Shown here one piece after another: positions 9,720 through 19,794 of a DNA stretch of 45,249 nt (the first letter of the stretch is position 1; each line of letters opens with the position of its first letter). The DNA comes from a bacterium (GTDB taxonomy: Bacteria; Patescibacteriota; Saccharimonadia; Saccharimonadales; UBA4665): contig JAJYJU010000002.1 in the NCBI GenBank assembly GCA_021789195.1, positions 1 through 45,249 of the forward strand. The letters are read 5' to 3'. The notes under the pieces are model-generated. The model saw only the letters and a program-made list of their open reading frames with translations. It ran no database searches and was not told the origin of the DNA. The position numbers and the translations under genes were made by a program.

Positions 9720-10234
9720 GTAGCAGTTGCCGGAGCGGTTGCCGTGCTACTAGCCTCCAAATCATAAATAATTACTTTCGTATCGGTTACTTCCTGGACT
9801 TGGCTGCGGTCAATGCTTAAATTGCCCTGAGTGAAGCTTTTAAACACCGACTGGGATACGTACAACTTTTGTATAAACATAGACTCTGAATCAACCGCGT
9901 AATCACTAATCTTGCCAATTCTTTTCTTACTAACCGTTACCACCTGCTTGCCAATTAACGAGTAGTTAATGCCCATAACATCTTTAAGTCTTAATAAATC
10001 GGCCGGGTCACTCAGTGAATCATGGTCGTTTACTATAAAGCCCTTTGGAAGAAACTCGCGTATGTCCTGGTAAACCAAGACCATGGTTTTGTTGCTGAAG
10101 CGGTCTTTACAATATAAGCCTTCAACCTTTAGGTTATTTGGATTAATAATTGGCACAGTAGCTCTACCTATCTCATCGCTTGTGCGTAAAGACATGATTG
10201 GCTTATTGATTAATGTGGCACTTAATTGCAGCAT
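9716..10234 (-). CDS. PRC-barrel-like domain protein
   Basis: GRATVPIINPNNLKVEGLYC...LIGKQVVTVSKKRIGKISDYAVD resembles PRC-barrel repeats; probable start at 10234 (MLQLSATLINKPIMSL). Confidence 0.6.
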   Translation of the reverse strand: MLQLSATLINKPIMSLRTSDEIGRATVPIINPNNLKVEGLYCKDRFSNKTMVLVYQDIREFLPKGFIVNDHDSLSDPADLLRLKDVMGINYSLIGKQVVTVSKKRIGKISDYAVDSESMFIQKLYVSQSVFKSFTQGNLSIDRSQVQEVTDTKVIIYDLEASSTATAPATAT

Positions 10235-10326
10235 AATACTTAAGTTTAGTATAAGGCTAAAGCTAAGTCTTGCGCCAATAACCAAGACTGGAGTTTTAGC
10301 CAAATCCATCAGATAATAGGTTAGCT

Positions 10327-10788
10327 ATGCAAGAGACTAAACAGATTAAGCTTAAAGGAGCCAACGCAACTAAAGATTTTGCATCCGGTATTGGTGCAAG
10401 GTTAAGGGGAGGCGAAGTGTTTGAACTTATTGGTGACCTTGGGGCGGGCAAGACCACTTTCGTCATCGGCTTGGTCAAGGGAGCTAATATTGACGAACCG
10501 GTCAGTAGTCCGAGCTTCACTATTCGTAACGACTATGTGTCTAAAAAGCTGGCTATTGCTCACTACGATTTTTTTAGACTAAGCAAACCGGGTGAGCTAA
10601 GTGAACTCTTAAACGAATCAGTTAATGAATCTAGCACAGTCTCAGTTATAGAGTGGCCGGACACAATAAAGAACGTTTTACCAGATAAACATGTAAAGAT
10701 TGAATTTGTTCCGCAGGCAGATGATTCGCGTTTGCTTAAGCTTAGCTATGCAAAAAGATACGAATATTTATTCGCCACTAAGGCATAA
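10327..10788 (+). CDS. tsaE: tRNA threonylcarbamoyladenosine biosynthesis ATPase TsaE
   Basis: GDLGAGKTTFVIGLVKG Walker A, SSPSFTIRNDY, HYDFFRL, VIEWPD: TsaE/YjeE signatures. Confidence 0.93.
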   Translation: MQETKQIKLKGANATKDFASGIGARLRGGEVFELIGDLGAGKTTFVIGLVKGANIDEPVSSPSFTIRNDYVSKKLAIAHYDFFRLSKPGELSELLNESVNESSTVSVIEWPDTIKNVLPDKHVKIEFVPQADDSRLLKLSYAKRYEYLFATKA

Positions 10789-10795
10789 TACTAAG

Positions 10796-11188
10796 ATGCT
10801 TAATCTATTAATCAGGACCGACCAGCTAGTAGCTGAATTGTATCTGTTTAGCGATACTAAATGCCTGGCTGAGTATTCATGGAATGCAGAGCGAAGACTA
10901 GCTGAGACAATCAACATCGAGATTGATCGACTGCTAAGCAAAGCCGGCAAAAAGCTTGGAGATTTAAACGGCATCGGCGTATATAGCGGCCCGGGCAGTT
11001 TTACGTCACTTAGAATTGGTCTTAGTACGGCTAATGCACTTGCCCTGGGTTTAGGTATCCCGATTGTTCAATCCAATGATGAAGACTGGAAAGAGCAGGC
11101 TATAGATCTTTTAGAAAAGGGCCAGGACAAGCACATAGTTCTGCCTGAATACGGTGCGCCAGCTAGAATTACTTTGCCTAGGAAATAG
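10796..11188 (+). CDS. tsaB: TsaB-like tRNA t6A protein, compact form
   Basis: LNGIGVYSGPGSFTSLRIGLSTANALALGLGIPIV is the TsaB signature; start ATG at 10796 in the same frame as the longer track ORF; follows tsaE. Confidence 0.85.
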   Translation: MLNLLIRTDQLVAELYLFSDTKCLAEYSWNAERRLAETINIEIDRLLSKAGKKLGDLNGIGVYSGPGSFTSLRIGLSTANALALGLGIPIVQSNDEDWKEQAIDLLEKGQDKHIVLPEYGAPARITLPRK

Positions 11189-11437
11189 TCAAATATATCT
11201 CTTTTAAATTGACCATGTGTTGCTAAACAGCGTATATTTATTCTTAGAGCTTGATTCTAGAGAGACTTATCCTATTGTCAGGCCTCTGCAATAACCGTAT
11301 TTAATTAGTTTTGAGGTTAATTTTTTAGAGACAGGACCATATTCTGACTTTGTCGGACTAGTGAAGTGACAGCGATCGTTCGTAAACAATTTCAATAGAG
11401 TCCACTCTTTATACGACCTCCAATAGTAGAAAGGAAG

Positions 11438-12955
11438 ATGATGGCTATATTATCCATAGTATTAGCTGTGGTGGGCATTGGCGTTGGCTACGGAGCCAGC
11501 TTTTATGTAAGCAAACAAAAAACATCAGATATTGAAAGTAAACTCGAAAAAGAACGTAAAGAAGCTGAGAAAGAGATTGAGAAAATCACATCTCAAGCTA
11601 GAGAAGAGGCTGCTAAGCTTTCTGAAGAGGCCAGAAGAGATGAGCAGAACAGAAGGAAAGAACTTAAGGATTTAGAAAACAGGCTGGTCGTAAGAGAAGA
11701 GTCGCTGGACAAAAAACTTGATGAACTAGATAAGCGCAATCAGAAATTGCGTGCCAGCGAGGATGAAGTAGATAAGCTTAAAGATGAAATCCGAGATATT
11801 CGAGTTAAGCAGCAAGAAAAGCTAGAGAAAATTGCTAAGCTGACTAAAGCTGAGGCTGCAGATAAGCTAATGCAGATGACCGAACGGGATATTAAGAATG
11901 ATCTGATTGGATTGGTTGCTAAACTACAAAACGAAGCTAAGGAAAACGCCGAAGAATCAGCCGCTTTAATAATTACTACCGCAATGGAGCGAATGAGTAG
12001 TGAAGTAACGGCTGAACGCACCATAACTTCTATGAAGCTGGAAGACGAAGAAATGAAAGGCCGCATTATTGGTAAAGAAGGCCGTAACATTCAGGCTCTA
12101 CAGCGCGCGACCGGCGTAGACATAATGGTTGACGATACACCAGGATACATAGTTCTTAGCTCGTTTGACCCGGTTAGGCGAGAAGTTGCCCACCAGGCGC
12201 TTGAAATGCTCATGAAGGACGGAAGAATTCACCCAGGACGCATCGAGGAAGTGGTTGAAAAGGCTCAGAAAAACGTTGAGAAAGATGTTGTTAGAGCCGG
12301 AGAAGATGCGGCCAGAGAAGCTGGCATCATTGGTATTCCTAAAGAGATTCTTCACTTACTTGGGGAGCTTAAGTACCGTACCAGCTACGGCCAGAATGTT
12401 CTTAAACACTCAACCGAAATGGCTCATCTAGCCGGTATGATTGCCGAAGAAGTCGGCGCTAACATTAAGACAACCAAGTATGCCGCTCTAGTCCATGATT
12501 TAGGCAAGGCCTTAACTCATAAGATGGAAGGTAAACACCATCATATATCTGGCGAGATGCTACGCAAATACGGAGCTCCTGAAGAAGTAGCTCTGGCAGC
12601 TGAACAACACCACGACGACGTTGAAGCTACAAGCGTCGAAGCTTTAATTATACGGGTGGTTGATGCCATTAGTGCCAGTCGCCCAGGCGCCAGAAATATA
12701 AGTGCTGAAAACTTTACAGAGCGCATGAAAGAGCTTGAGAATATTGCTAACAGCTTTAGTGGCATAGACAAGAGTTATGCTATTAGTGCCGGTAGGGAAG
12801 TACGTGTATTTGTTCGTCCCCAGCAGATTGACGATCTAAGCGCTATTCGTTTAGCCCGAGATATTGCCACGAAGATTGAATCATCCATGCAATATCCAGG
12901 TACAATTAAGGTCAACGTGATTCGGGAGACCAGAGCAATTGAGTTTGCCAAGTAA
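11438..12955 (+). CDS. rny: Ribonuclease Y
   Basis: N-terminal TM plus coiled coil, KH domain GRIIGKEGRNIQALQRATGVDIMVDDTPG, HD domain ALVHDLGKALTHKMEGKHHHISGE. Confidence 0.96.
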   Translation: MMAILSIVLAVVGIGVGYGASFYVSKQKTSDIESKLEKERKEAEKEIEKITSQAREEAAKLSEEARRDEQNRRKELKDLENRLVVREESLDKKLDELDKRNQKLRASEDEVDKLKDEIRDIRVKQQEKLEKIAKLTKAEAADKLMQMTERDIKNDLIGLVAKLQNEAKENAEESAALIITTAMERMSSEVTAERTITSMKLEDEEMKGRIIGKEGRNIQALQRATGVDIMVDDTPGYIVLSSFDPVRREVAHQALEMLMKDGRIHPGRIEEVVEKAQKNVEKDVVRAGEDAAREAGIIGIPKEILHLLGELKYRTSYGQNVLKHSTEMAHLAGMIAEEVGANIKTTKYAALVHDLGKALTHKMEGKHHHISGEMLRKYGAPEEVALAAEQHHDDVEATSVEALIIRVVDAISASRPGARNISAENFTERMKELENIANSFSGIDKSYAISAGREVRVFVRPQQIDDLSAIRLARDIATKIESSMQYPGTIKVNVIRETRAIEFAK

Positions 12956-13757
12956 AGTCAGGTTCTTATATGTCGGTGACATTATGGGTAGCACCGGGCT
13001 TAATTTAATTGAGTCGGAACTTCCTAAAATAAAGACAGATAAACAGATAGACGTAGTCATTGCTCAGGCCGAGAATGTTAGCGGGGGTAAAGGTTGCATA
13101 AAAGAAGACTTTGAAAGACTTAAAAAGGCAGGAGTGGATTTTTGTACCGGCGGTAACTGGACTCTCTTTCAAAAATCCATTCATCCTGTTCTAGAAGATC
13201 CCAACGAACCTATCATTCGCCCGGCAAACTATCCAAGCGGGACACCTGGGCTGGGCTATAAGTATGCCAAGACAAAATACGGCAAAGTTCTTGTAATTAG
13301 CTTGCTCGGGCAGATAGTCGGCAAGGATAGAAAGCTTAGCTTGGATAGTCCGCTAAAAGTTATAGATGAAATATTAGAGCAGGAGCAACATGTCTCGCGC
13401 ATTGCAACGATAGTTAATTTCCATGGAGATTTCAGTAGTGAAAAAGTAGTTATTGGACACTACTTAAACGGTAGAGTAAGTGCCGTAATTGGCGATCATT
13501 GGCATGTGCCAACCGCCGATGCCAGAGTTTTAAACAAGGGAACGGCACATATTAGCGACGTAGGCATGGTGGGAGCTTTAAATGCCAGCTTGGGCGTAAA
13601 GGCAGACATAATTATTAAACGTTGGCGGGATAATGAAATAAACACCAACGAGATAGAAACAAGCAAACCATGGCAATTAAACGGTCTAATTTTTGATGTC
13701 AATCCAAAGATCGGCAGGGCGCTAAAAATCGAGCCAATTAATCTCACTTATGAATAG
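12939..13757 (+). CDS. ymdB: YmdB-family metallophosphoesterase
   Basis: FLYVGDIMGSTGLNLIESELPKIK, AENVSGGKG, GNWTLFQK, NFHGDFSSEKVVIGHYLNGRVSAVIGDHWHVPTADA; downstream of rny. Confidence 0.9.
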   Translation: MSLPSKVRFLYVGDIMGSTGLNLIESELPKIKTDKQIDVVIAQAENVSGGKGCIKEDFERLKKAGVDFCTGGNWTLFQKSIHPVLEDPNEPIIRPANYPSGTPGLGYKYAKTKYGKVLVISLLGQIVGKDRKLSLDSPLKVIDEILEQEQHVSRIATIVNFHGDFSSEKVVIGHYLNGRVSAVIGDHWHVPTADARVLNKGTAHISDVGMVGALNASLGVKADIIIKRWRDNEINTNEIETSKPWQLNGLIFDVNPKIGRALKIEPINLTYE

Positions 13758-13792
13758 AGCAGACTTTTTGCTATACTGCCCCTGATATATAT

Positions 13793-13869
13793 CGGGGATT
13801 GGCGCAGTTGGCTAGCGCGCCGCGTTTGGGACGCGGAGGCCGGAGGTTCGAGTCCTCTATCCCCGACCA
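13793..13869 (+). tRNA. tRNA-Pro(TGG)
   Basis: Full cloverleaf CGGGGAT...CCGCG TTTGGGA CGCGG...GGAGG TTCGAGT CCTCT ATCCCCG ACCA. Confidence 0.95.
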
Positions 13870-13888
13870 CATACCATCACAGACCAGT

Positions 13889-15670
13889 TTATTCCTCTAA
13901 GAAACCACCGGATTGATGAGACCAAAGCTTTGCATATATGCCGTTCTTATTACTGAGCAGTTCTTTGTGCGTGCCTTGCTCGGCAATTTTTCCTTGATCC
14001 AACACTACTATTCTATCCATCTTCTGAATCGTGCTTAGTCTATGAGCAATAACAATTGCGGTTCGTCCTTGCATTAGCTTCCAGAGCGACTCCTGTATTA
14101 GGGCTTCACTCTCACTATCTAGCGCACTTGTAGCCTCGTCCAACAGCAAGACAGGAGCATTTTTGAGCATTGCACGGGCTATTGCTATTCGTTGTCTCTG
14201 ACCACCACTGAGCTTTATGCCTCTTTCTCCGACTAAAGTGTCATATTTGTTTGGTAATAGATTTACAAACTCATGGGCGTGAGCCGCTTTTGATGCCGCT
14301 TCAATCTCGTTATCACTCGCACCTTCCTTGCCGTAGCCAATGTTCTCTTTAATTGTTCGGTGAAACATAATTGGCTCTTGAGGAACGTAGGCTATTTTGC
14401 TGCGCAAGTCATCTTGAGTTATTTTGGCAATGTTTTGCCCATCAATTAATATCTCGCCGGCGTCAATATCACTAAAACGCAGCACTAAACGTGTAAAGGT
14501 TGTTTTACCTGAGCCGGAGTGGCCAACCAAGCCTAATTTCTCACCTGGCTTAATCTCGATATTAAAATCACTGAACAGGGCATCGTTGGCACCGTCGTGT
14601 TTAAAATCGACGTGAGCGAAATTGATTTTGCCCTTACGAATCCTGACTTTCTCTGGACGCGCCGGGTCTTTAACCTCTGGCTCAATTTGCAGAATCGACA
14701 CCATGTCACTGGCATCGCCAAATGCCCGGTTGTAATTTCTAAGCGAACTATTGGCAAACATCCAAAGCAGTCCAACCAAGCTACTGGTGTAACTAAAGAT
14801 TAAGAATGCTGTTGCTACGTTTGCTTTGAATAACAAAACACCTAGGATAGCCATAATTAAGGCTGAGGAAGATAGAATTTTTGTTGAGAAGCTAAAGAAA
14901 CTGTTCTGCTTCTGACTGGCGCGCATGATAGCAAGAGTGCCTTCTCTGGTCGTGTTGGTTACTGAGTCAAACTGTTTTCGCTCATATGCACCTCCTGCAA
15001 AGCTTTTAATAGCTAAGACATTGGTTACGCTGTCTGCTAAGTATCCTGTCTGTTTGCTTTCCATGGACGCTTGCTCAGCGCTCAGCATGCGAACTTTCTT
15101 GGTTATAAAAATACTTCCCACTATGAATAGCAGGGCAAAAATAATAAGTATAATTACGAAAAGCAAAGCCCGACCACTAAGAATGATTACCGTAAATACC
15201 ATGCTTGATAGAAGTTGAAGCACTTGAAAGACAGTAGTATCTGAAAATCGGATAAAGCTACCCATTAATTTGTTGGTTTGCGATACTAAAGATCCGCCAA
15301 AACGGTTAGCATGAAAATTAGCGCTTAAATCAAGCAAATGCGAATATACTCTTCGGGCAATATCTCGTTCTACATTGGCTTCAAGCTTCCATTGGAACAA
15401 ATCTAAAATTCTCCACCCAACCCCACCTATTATTAATAGACCTATGTAAAGAAGAATTTCAGGACCAAAACTGCCTAAGATGTTATGCGAAGAATAATCT
15501 CCTTTCGCCAGACGGCCTAGAACTAAAGCTAAAACCAACGGGGGCAGATACTGTTCGAACAGAACAGATAAAGGCACGGCTATCAGTATAGCGATTACGT
15601 AAGCAGGGTAGCGCCAAACATGATGCCAGAAAAATTTAAGTGTTAATTTAGTTGTTGAGTTATCAGACAT
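13889..15670 (-). CDS. ABC transporter, fused permease/ATP-binding protein (exporter type)
   Basis: N-terminal TM domain plus [56 protein letters not shown]. Confidence 0.95.
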   Translation of the reverse strand: MSDNSTTKLTLKFFWHHVWRYPAYVIAILIAVPLSVLFEQYLPPLVLALVLGRLAKGDYSSHNILGSFGPEILLYIGLLIIGGVGWRILDLFQWKLEANVERDIARRVYSHLLDLSANFHANRFGGSLVSQTNKLMGSFIRFSDTTVFQVLQLLSSMVFTVIILSGRALLFVIILIIFALLFIVGSIFITKKVRMLSAEQASMESKQTGYLADSVTNVLAIKSFAGGAYERKQFDSVTNTTREGTLAIMRASQKQNSFFSFSTKILSSSALIMAILGVLLFKANVATAFLIFSYTSSLVGLLWMFANSSLRNYNRAFGDASDMVSILQIEPEVKDPARPEKVRIRKGKINFAHVDFKHDGANDALFSDFNIEIKPGEKLGLVGHSGSGKTTFTRLVLRFSDIDAGEILIDGQNIAKITQDDLRSKIAYVPQEPIMFHRTIKENIGYGKEGASDNEIEAASKAAHAHEFVNLLPNKYDTLVGERGIKLSGGQRQRIAIARAMLKNAPVLLLDEATSALDSESEALIQESLWKLMQGRTAIVIAHRLSTIQKMDRIVVLDQGKIAEQGTHKELLSNKNGIYAKLWSHQSGGFLEE

Positions 15671-15686
15671 AGCGGAGCCTCCCGCT
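15671..15686 (-). promoter_or_regulatory. Hairpin that could sequester the Shine-Dalgarno of the ABC transporter gene
   Basis: Minus strand AGCGGG-AGGC-TCCGCT then ATG; GGGAGG lies inside the hairpin. Confidence 0.4.
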
Positions 15687-15977
15687 CACGCGTTTAGTTT
15701 GATTAGTATGTTTAAATGTATTAAAGAGTGTCTTAAAGTGGTAGTGACCTAGCACACCGATAGGGCGGCTGGATATTGTCCGCGTGTAATCATCTTTGAA
15801 ACCATATCTTAATGCGCCCTTTCCTTTAAGTTGATAAAGATAACGCTAATTCTAACACCTAAGCGACTCTTTAGGCAAAACTTTTAGGCCATACTTAATA
15901 ATTATCTAAGAAGAATTTAGACACTTAGCTACACGGACTTTAACCGGGTTTTTAATTTTAACTTCTGCACCTATTTG

Positions 15978-16571
15978 TTATTTTGATGACTGCACAGTTA
16001 AATTAGTGCCTGACGCATTTACATGAGCAACGGCGTTTGTTTTACCAAAAGGACTTCCGTTAGTGCCTACTAAAACTTCATCTCCAGCTCTAACGGCTGC
16101 CGAGATATCGTAGTAAGTAACTTGACCTTCTTTATTAACAGTAGCTGCATAAGTGTCGCTACTTGATACATCGACATTACCCGACTGCCCCTCGACAAGC
16201 GTAGCAAAGTAAAAAGTTTCTGGTGGACTACCTCGTTTTAAGGTTCCTTCTTCATTTCCGGCAGGGGTGCCGTCAGAATTTGTGATCACGTTATTATTTA
16301 GCCCCACAATGTCTGAATTAGTCGGCACCAAGGTTAAATTATTAAAGCCCTTAATCGTATTAGGACTACCATATTTATCACCTATTTTTGCTTGCAACTC
16401 ACTAATGGTGCCAGGTTTTACCTTGCCGTCTTTGCTAAGCGTATTATAAGCAGCAGCTACTGTAAGAGCAGATAATGCGACAAAGCCAAGCTTTCGTAAC
16501 GGTCCAGGCTTATATTTTTCTTGCCTAGCGTGTTTTGGTGAAGTTTTTTCTACTGTTTTATATTGATTCAT
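15978..16571 (-). CDS. Hypothetical protein with N-terminal basic segment and one TM helix
   Basis: RKLGFVALSALTVAAAYNTLS; coherent 197-aa ORF. Confidence 0.65.
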   Translation of the reverse strand: MNQYKTVEKTSPKHARQEKYKPGPLRKLGFVALSALTVAAAYNTLSKDGKVKPGTISELQAKIGDKYGSPNTIKGFNNLTLVPTNSDIVGLNNNVITNSDGTPAGNEEGTLKRGSPPETFYFATLVEGQSGNVDVSSSDTYAATVNKEGQVTYYDISAAVRAGDEVLVGTNGSPFGKTNAVAHVNASGTNLTVQSSK

Positions 16572-16699
16572 AAACTAAAGCATAACACTAATGCTTTATA
16601 AAAGCAAGTATATTTTATTATATTGTTATATTTTTCATTCATTTTTGTTAAAAACGGCATAAAGTAAATATATACACTGAAGCATAAGGAGCTAATCTG

Positions 16700-16993
16700 A
16701 TGCACCAAGTATTTACAGAAAGTAGCTTTAAGTTTGAATCCAGAGATCAAATTCCTGATCATATAGAGGCGGTACCTGATTCTTTCGCTCACCCTGCTAG
16801 GTATCATCTTGATGGAGTTGATCAATTATCACATACATTTCCGCTTGCCAGAGATATATCTGACCTTCCAACAGCTGAGATATTGCGAGATGCTCGTCTC
16901 AGGCTTATAGAACAAACAAAGAATGCTAGCACTTCCAGCAAGCTTGGAACCCAGGTTCTCGTGGTACTAATCTATCCAAGATCAATAACTTAA
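16700..16993 (+). CDS. Hypothetical protein
   Basis: 97-aa ORF with SD AAGGAG 10 nt upstream of ATG; opposing ORF 16568-16825 lacks such support. Confidence 0.55.
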   Translation: MHQVFTESSFKFESRDQIPDHIEAVPDSFAHPARYHLDGVDQLSHTFPLARDISDLPTAEILRDARLRLIEQTKNASTSSKLGTQVLVVLIYPRSIT

Positions 16994-17035
16994 GACAAAC
17001 AGATGCACTCGAGTGATATACTTGGAAAGTTAAAT

Positions 17036-17112
17036 CGGGGTGTAGCGCAGCTTGGTAGCGCGCAGCGTTCGGGACGCTGAGGTCGTCCGTTCAAATCGGA
17101 TCACCCCGACCA
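17036..17112 (+). tRNA. tRNA-Pro(CGG)
   Basis: CGGGGTG...CAGCG TTCGGGA CGCTG...GTCCG TTCAAAT CGGAT CACCCCG ACCA. Confidence 0.95.
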
Positions 17113-17183
17113 ATTTCCATCTTGCTACTGCTTGCTAAAAATAAAGAAATAAAACACTATTATAGCAAAGCAGGAGTGACAGA

Positions 17184-17753
17184 TTGGGTAGTCAAAATCC
17201 AGAAATAACTCAACAGCCTTCAATAGCGCATCAAGCCGTAAATATTTTAAGAGAAGCGTATCAAAAAATACAAATACTAGAGCACATGTACCCGTTTGAA
17301 TTAAGGGAAGAGCAAAGTACTGAGGCAATCGTTTTAAGCGAGGCTATGACAGCCTTTGTGGGAGCTAACCTCGATGACGTATTAGATATAAGTACTCTTC
17401 CAAGATCTGAAGACCTAAACGAAGCAATTAAAAACTGGTCAGAATCGAGAGTACAGCGAAGATTAGCAGAACTGGCGATTAGCGCTTTGACAGGTGATGC
17501 GCAGTTTAAGACCGCGGCTATTCTAAACGGAAAAACAATTCACGCAAAAAGCTACGTTCAAGGCTTTTCAGAAGCAGACAAATTTCATAAAAATATCAGC
17601 AAGGATAATCCTGCTGAGGTCACCGCACCTTTCTATACGTCTAACCCTAGGAACGGCGCAATTGTCTTAGGACAAGCTCTGCGCTTCTATGAAGTGCCTT
17701 TGTTTGACAGAAAAGCCCCACACAGCTCTATTTCAAGTATAGAAGTGCTGTAA
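17184..17753 (+). CDS. Hypothetical protein
   Basis: 189-aa ORF, TTG start preceded by AGGAG; soluble, non-repetitive. Confidence 0.6.
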   Translation: MGSQNPEITQQPSIAHQAVNILREAYQKIQILEHMYPFELREEQSTEAIVLSEAMTAFVGANLDDVLDISTLPRSEDLNEAIKNWSESRVQRRLAELAISALTGDAQFKTAAILNGKTIHAKSYVQGFSEADKFHKNISKDNPAEVTAPFYTSNPRNGAIVLGQALRFYEVPLFDRKAPHSSISSIEVL

Positions 17754-17765
17754 TGGTATATAAAT

Positions 17766-19616
17766 TTAGGTAAGCTGATTTACTTTTATGTTGTGTGCCC
17801 TTAGGGCGTTGAAAATAACAACTACGTCCACCACTTCTTGAAGAACCGCGCCATATATTGGGATAAACTTACCGGTTGCGAATATGAGCATCAACACCAG
17901 ACTTAAGCTGATGCCAATAACAATACTTTGCTTAGCTATAGAAAATGTTTTCTTGGCGATCTGTACAGCATCAGACACCTTGCTTAAATCATCAAGCAAT
18001 ATGACTATGTCAGCCGATTCGCTGGCGGCAGTTGAGCCTCTAGCACCTAAAGCTATACCTACATCTGACCCGGTTAAGACCGGAGCATCATTTACTCCGT
18101 CACCAACAAAGACAGCCGGCCTTTCTTTAATATCCTCTAAAGCATGCAGTTTCTCACCCGGAAGAGTTTCTGCGTAAACTGTTTTAATGCCAACCTGTCT
18201 AGCTATGCTATCGGCAGTGGCTTGATTATCCCCGGTAATCATAACCGTCTTCTTAATACCAAGCTTACCCAACTCCTCAATAGTTATCTTTGATTCTTTT
18301 CTTATCTGATCGCTTAAGAATAAAGCACCCGCCAATTTGGCATTAACGGCAACTAGTACCATGGTTTTGGCGTCACTCGCCTTAACCTTACTTACATCAA
18401 TACCGCGTTTAGAGAGAAAGTCTATCCGGCCAATTAGCAGCTGATCTGACTTATATGAAGCGACTAAGCCTTGGCCAGCAACTTCACTAACTCCCTTGAT
18501 CTTAGCTAGCTTAATCCCTTTGCCTTTTGCAGCTTTAACAATCGCCTCTGCAATAATATGATTTGAGTTTTGCTCACAGCTAGCTGCCATGGTTAGTATT
18601 TCGTCTTTGTTATATGGAGAATAGGCAGTAACGCTATCTAAAGCTAAGTGCCCGCTAGTAAGAGTACCGGTCTTATCGAAGATAACAGTCTTAGCTTCAG
18701 CTAACTTTTCAAGAGCTGAACCGGTCTTAACTATAACCCCGTTCTTATATGAGCGGCTCATGCCAGATATTAAGGCTATAGGGGCAGCCAACAAGAGCGG
18801 GCAAGGGGTAGCAACAATAATTACCTCTAAGAAACGAAGTGGGTGCCCGCTAATTATCCATACACTGACTGCAATAATGTAAGCGGCAATTGTAAAAGGT
18901 ATGCTATATCTGTCAGCTAAACGCACAAAAGGCGCTTTAGAAGCCTGGGCTGATTCAACAAGGTGGACTATTTGTTGGTACTGACTATCTTCAGCACTAT
19001 GAATAGCTTTGGCGGTAATTGAATGTTCACCGTTTAGCGAACCACTTAGTATCTGATCTCCCTCACCCTTTGAAACAGGCAAGCTTTCACCGGTTAAGCT
19101 AGCTTCATTAAAGCTACTAGACCCTTCTATAATAACGGCATCAACTGGTACAAGTTCCCCGGGCTTAATAATAACCCTGTCACTTACCCTTACTTCGCTG
19201 GCAGCTAGATCAACTACTTTCCTGCCTCTTAAAACATGGGCTTGCTGAGGCGACCCCTTAAGCAGGGAATCAAGTTCAGCATGCGAGCGTTTCTCGGCGT
19301 AGTCCTCAAGCGCTTCGCCACCAGTAAGCATAATAACGACTACTATGGCCGCAAAATCTTCTCTTAATATAACGGAGGATATGATGGCGGTAAGAGCCAG
19401 TATGTCTATGCCGTACGTACCAATGCGGATATCTTCCCACATCGATTTAATAAGGGGCAGGCTTTCTAAGATTGATACAGTGCCCATAATCCATAGGGCA
19501 ATCGTATGTTGACCGCTGAAATAGGTAGCTATGCCGGCTATAAGGGCAACAAAGGCGGCACTAAAAAGCCAGTAGTGTTTAAAAAATTTATATAAGTTAA
19601 TGATGGTTTTTTTCAA
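17766..19616 (-). CDS. P1B-type metal-transporting ATPase
   Basis: DKTGTLT, ATPCPLLLAAP in TM, GDGVNDAPVL; no N-terminal HMA domain. Confidence 0.93.
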   Translation of the reverse strand: MKKTIINLYKFFKHYWLFSAAFVALIAGIATYFSGQHTIALWIMGTVSILESLPLIKSMWEDIRIGTYGIDILALTAIISSVILREDFAAIVVVIMLTGGEALEDYAEKRSHAELDSLLKGSPQQAHVLRGRKVVDLAASEVRVSDRVIIKPGELVPVDAVIIEGSSSFNEASLTGESLPVSKGEGDQILSGSLNGEHSITAKAIHSAEDSQYQQIVHLVESAQASKAPFVRLADRYSIPFTIAAYIIAVSVWIISGHPLRFLEVIIVATPCPLLLAAPIALISGMSRSYKNGVIVKTGSALEKLAEAKTVIFDKTGTLTSGHLALDSVTAYSPYNKDEILTMAASCEQNSNHIIAEAIVKAAKGKGIKLAKIKGVSEVAGQGLVASYKSDQLLIGRIDFLSKRGIDVSKVKASDAKTMVLVAVNAKLAGALFLSDQIRKESKITIEELGKLGIKKTVMITGDNQATADSIARQVGIKTVYAETLPGEKLHALEDIKERPAVFVGDGVNDAPVLTGSDVGIALGARGSTAASESADIVILLDDLSKVSDAVQIAKKTFSIAKQSIVIGISLSLVLMLIFATGKFIPIYGAVLQEVVDVVVIFNALRAHNIKVNQLT

Positions 19617-19642
19617 AATTACCCTCGTGTTTGGTTATAAGA

Positions 19643-19720
19643 TGGGGCGAATGATGGGACTTGAACCCACGACCTCCGGGACCACAATCCAGCGCTCTAA
19701 CCAACTGAGCTACATTCGCC
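19643..19720 (-). tRNA. tRNA-His(GTG), with encoded G-1 and CCA
   Basis: G-1 + GCGAATG TA GCTC...TTGTGGT...GTGGG TTCAAGT CCCAT CATTCGC C CCA; G-1/C73 pair is diagnostic for tRNA-His. Confidence 0.93.
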
Positions 19721-19794
19721 ATGGATCACATGCTTCAACAACAGGGGTGATTATACGAGATTTTGAGGTGTTTTGGCAAGCAGAACGGTGTTAT

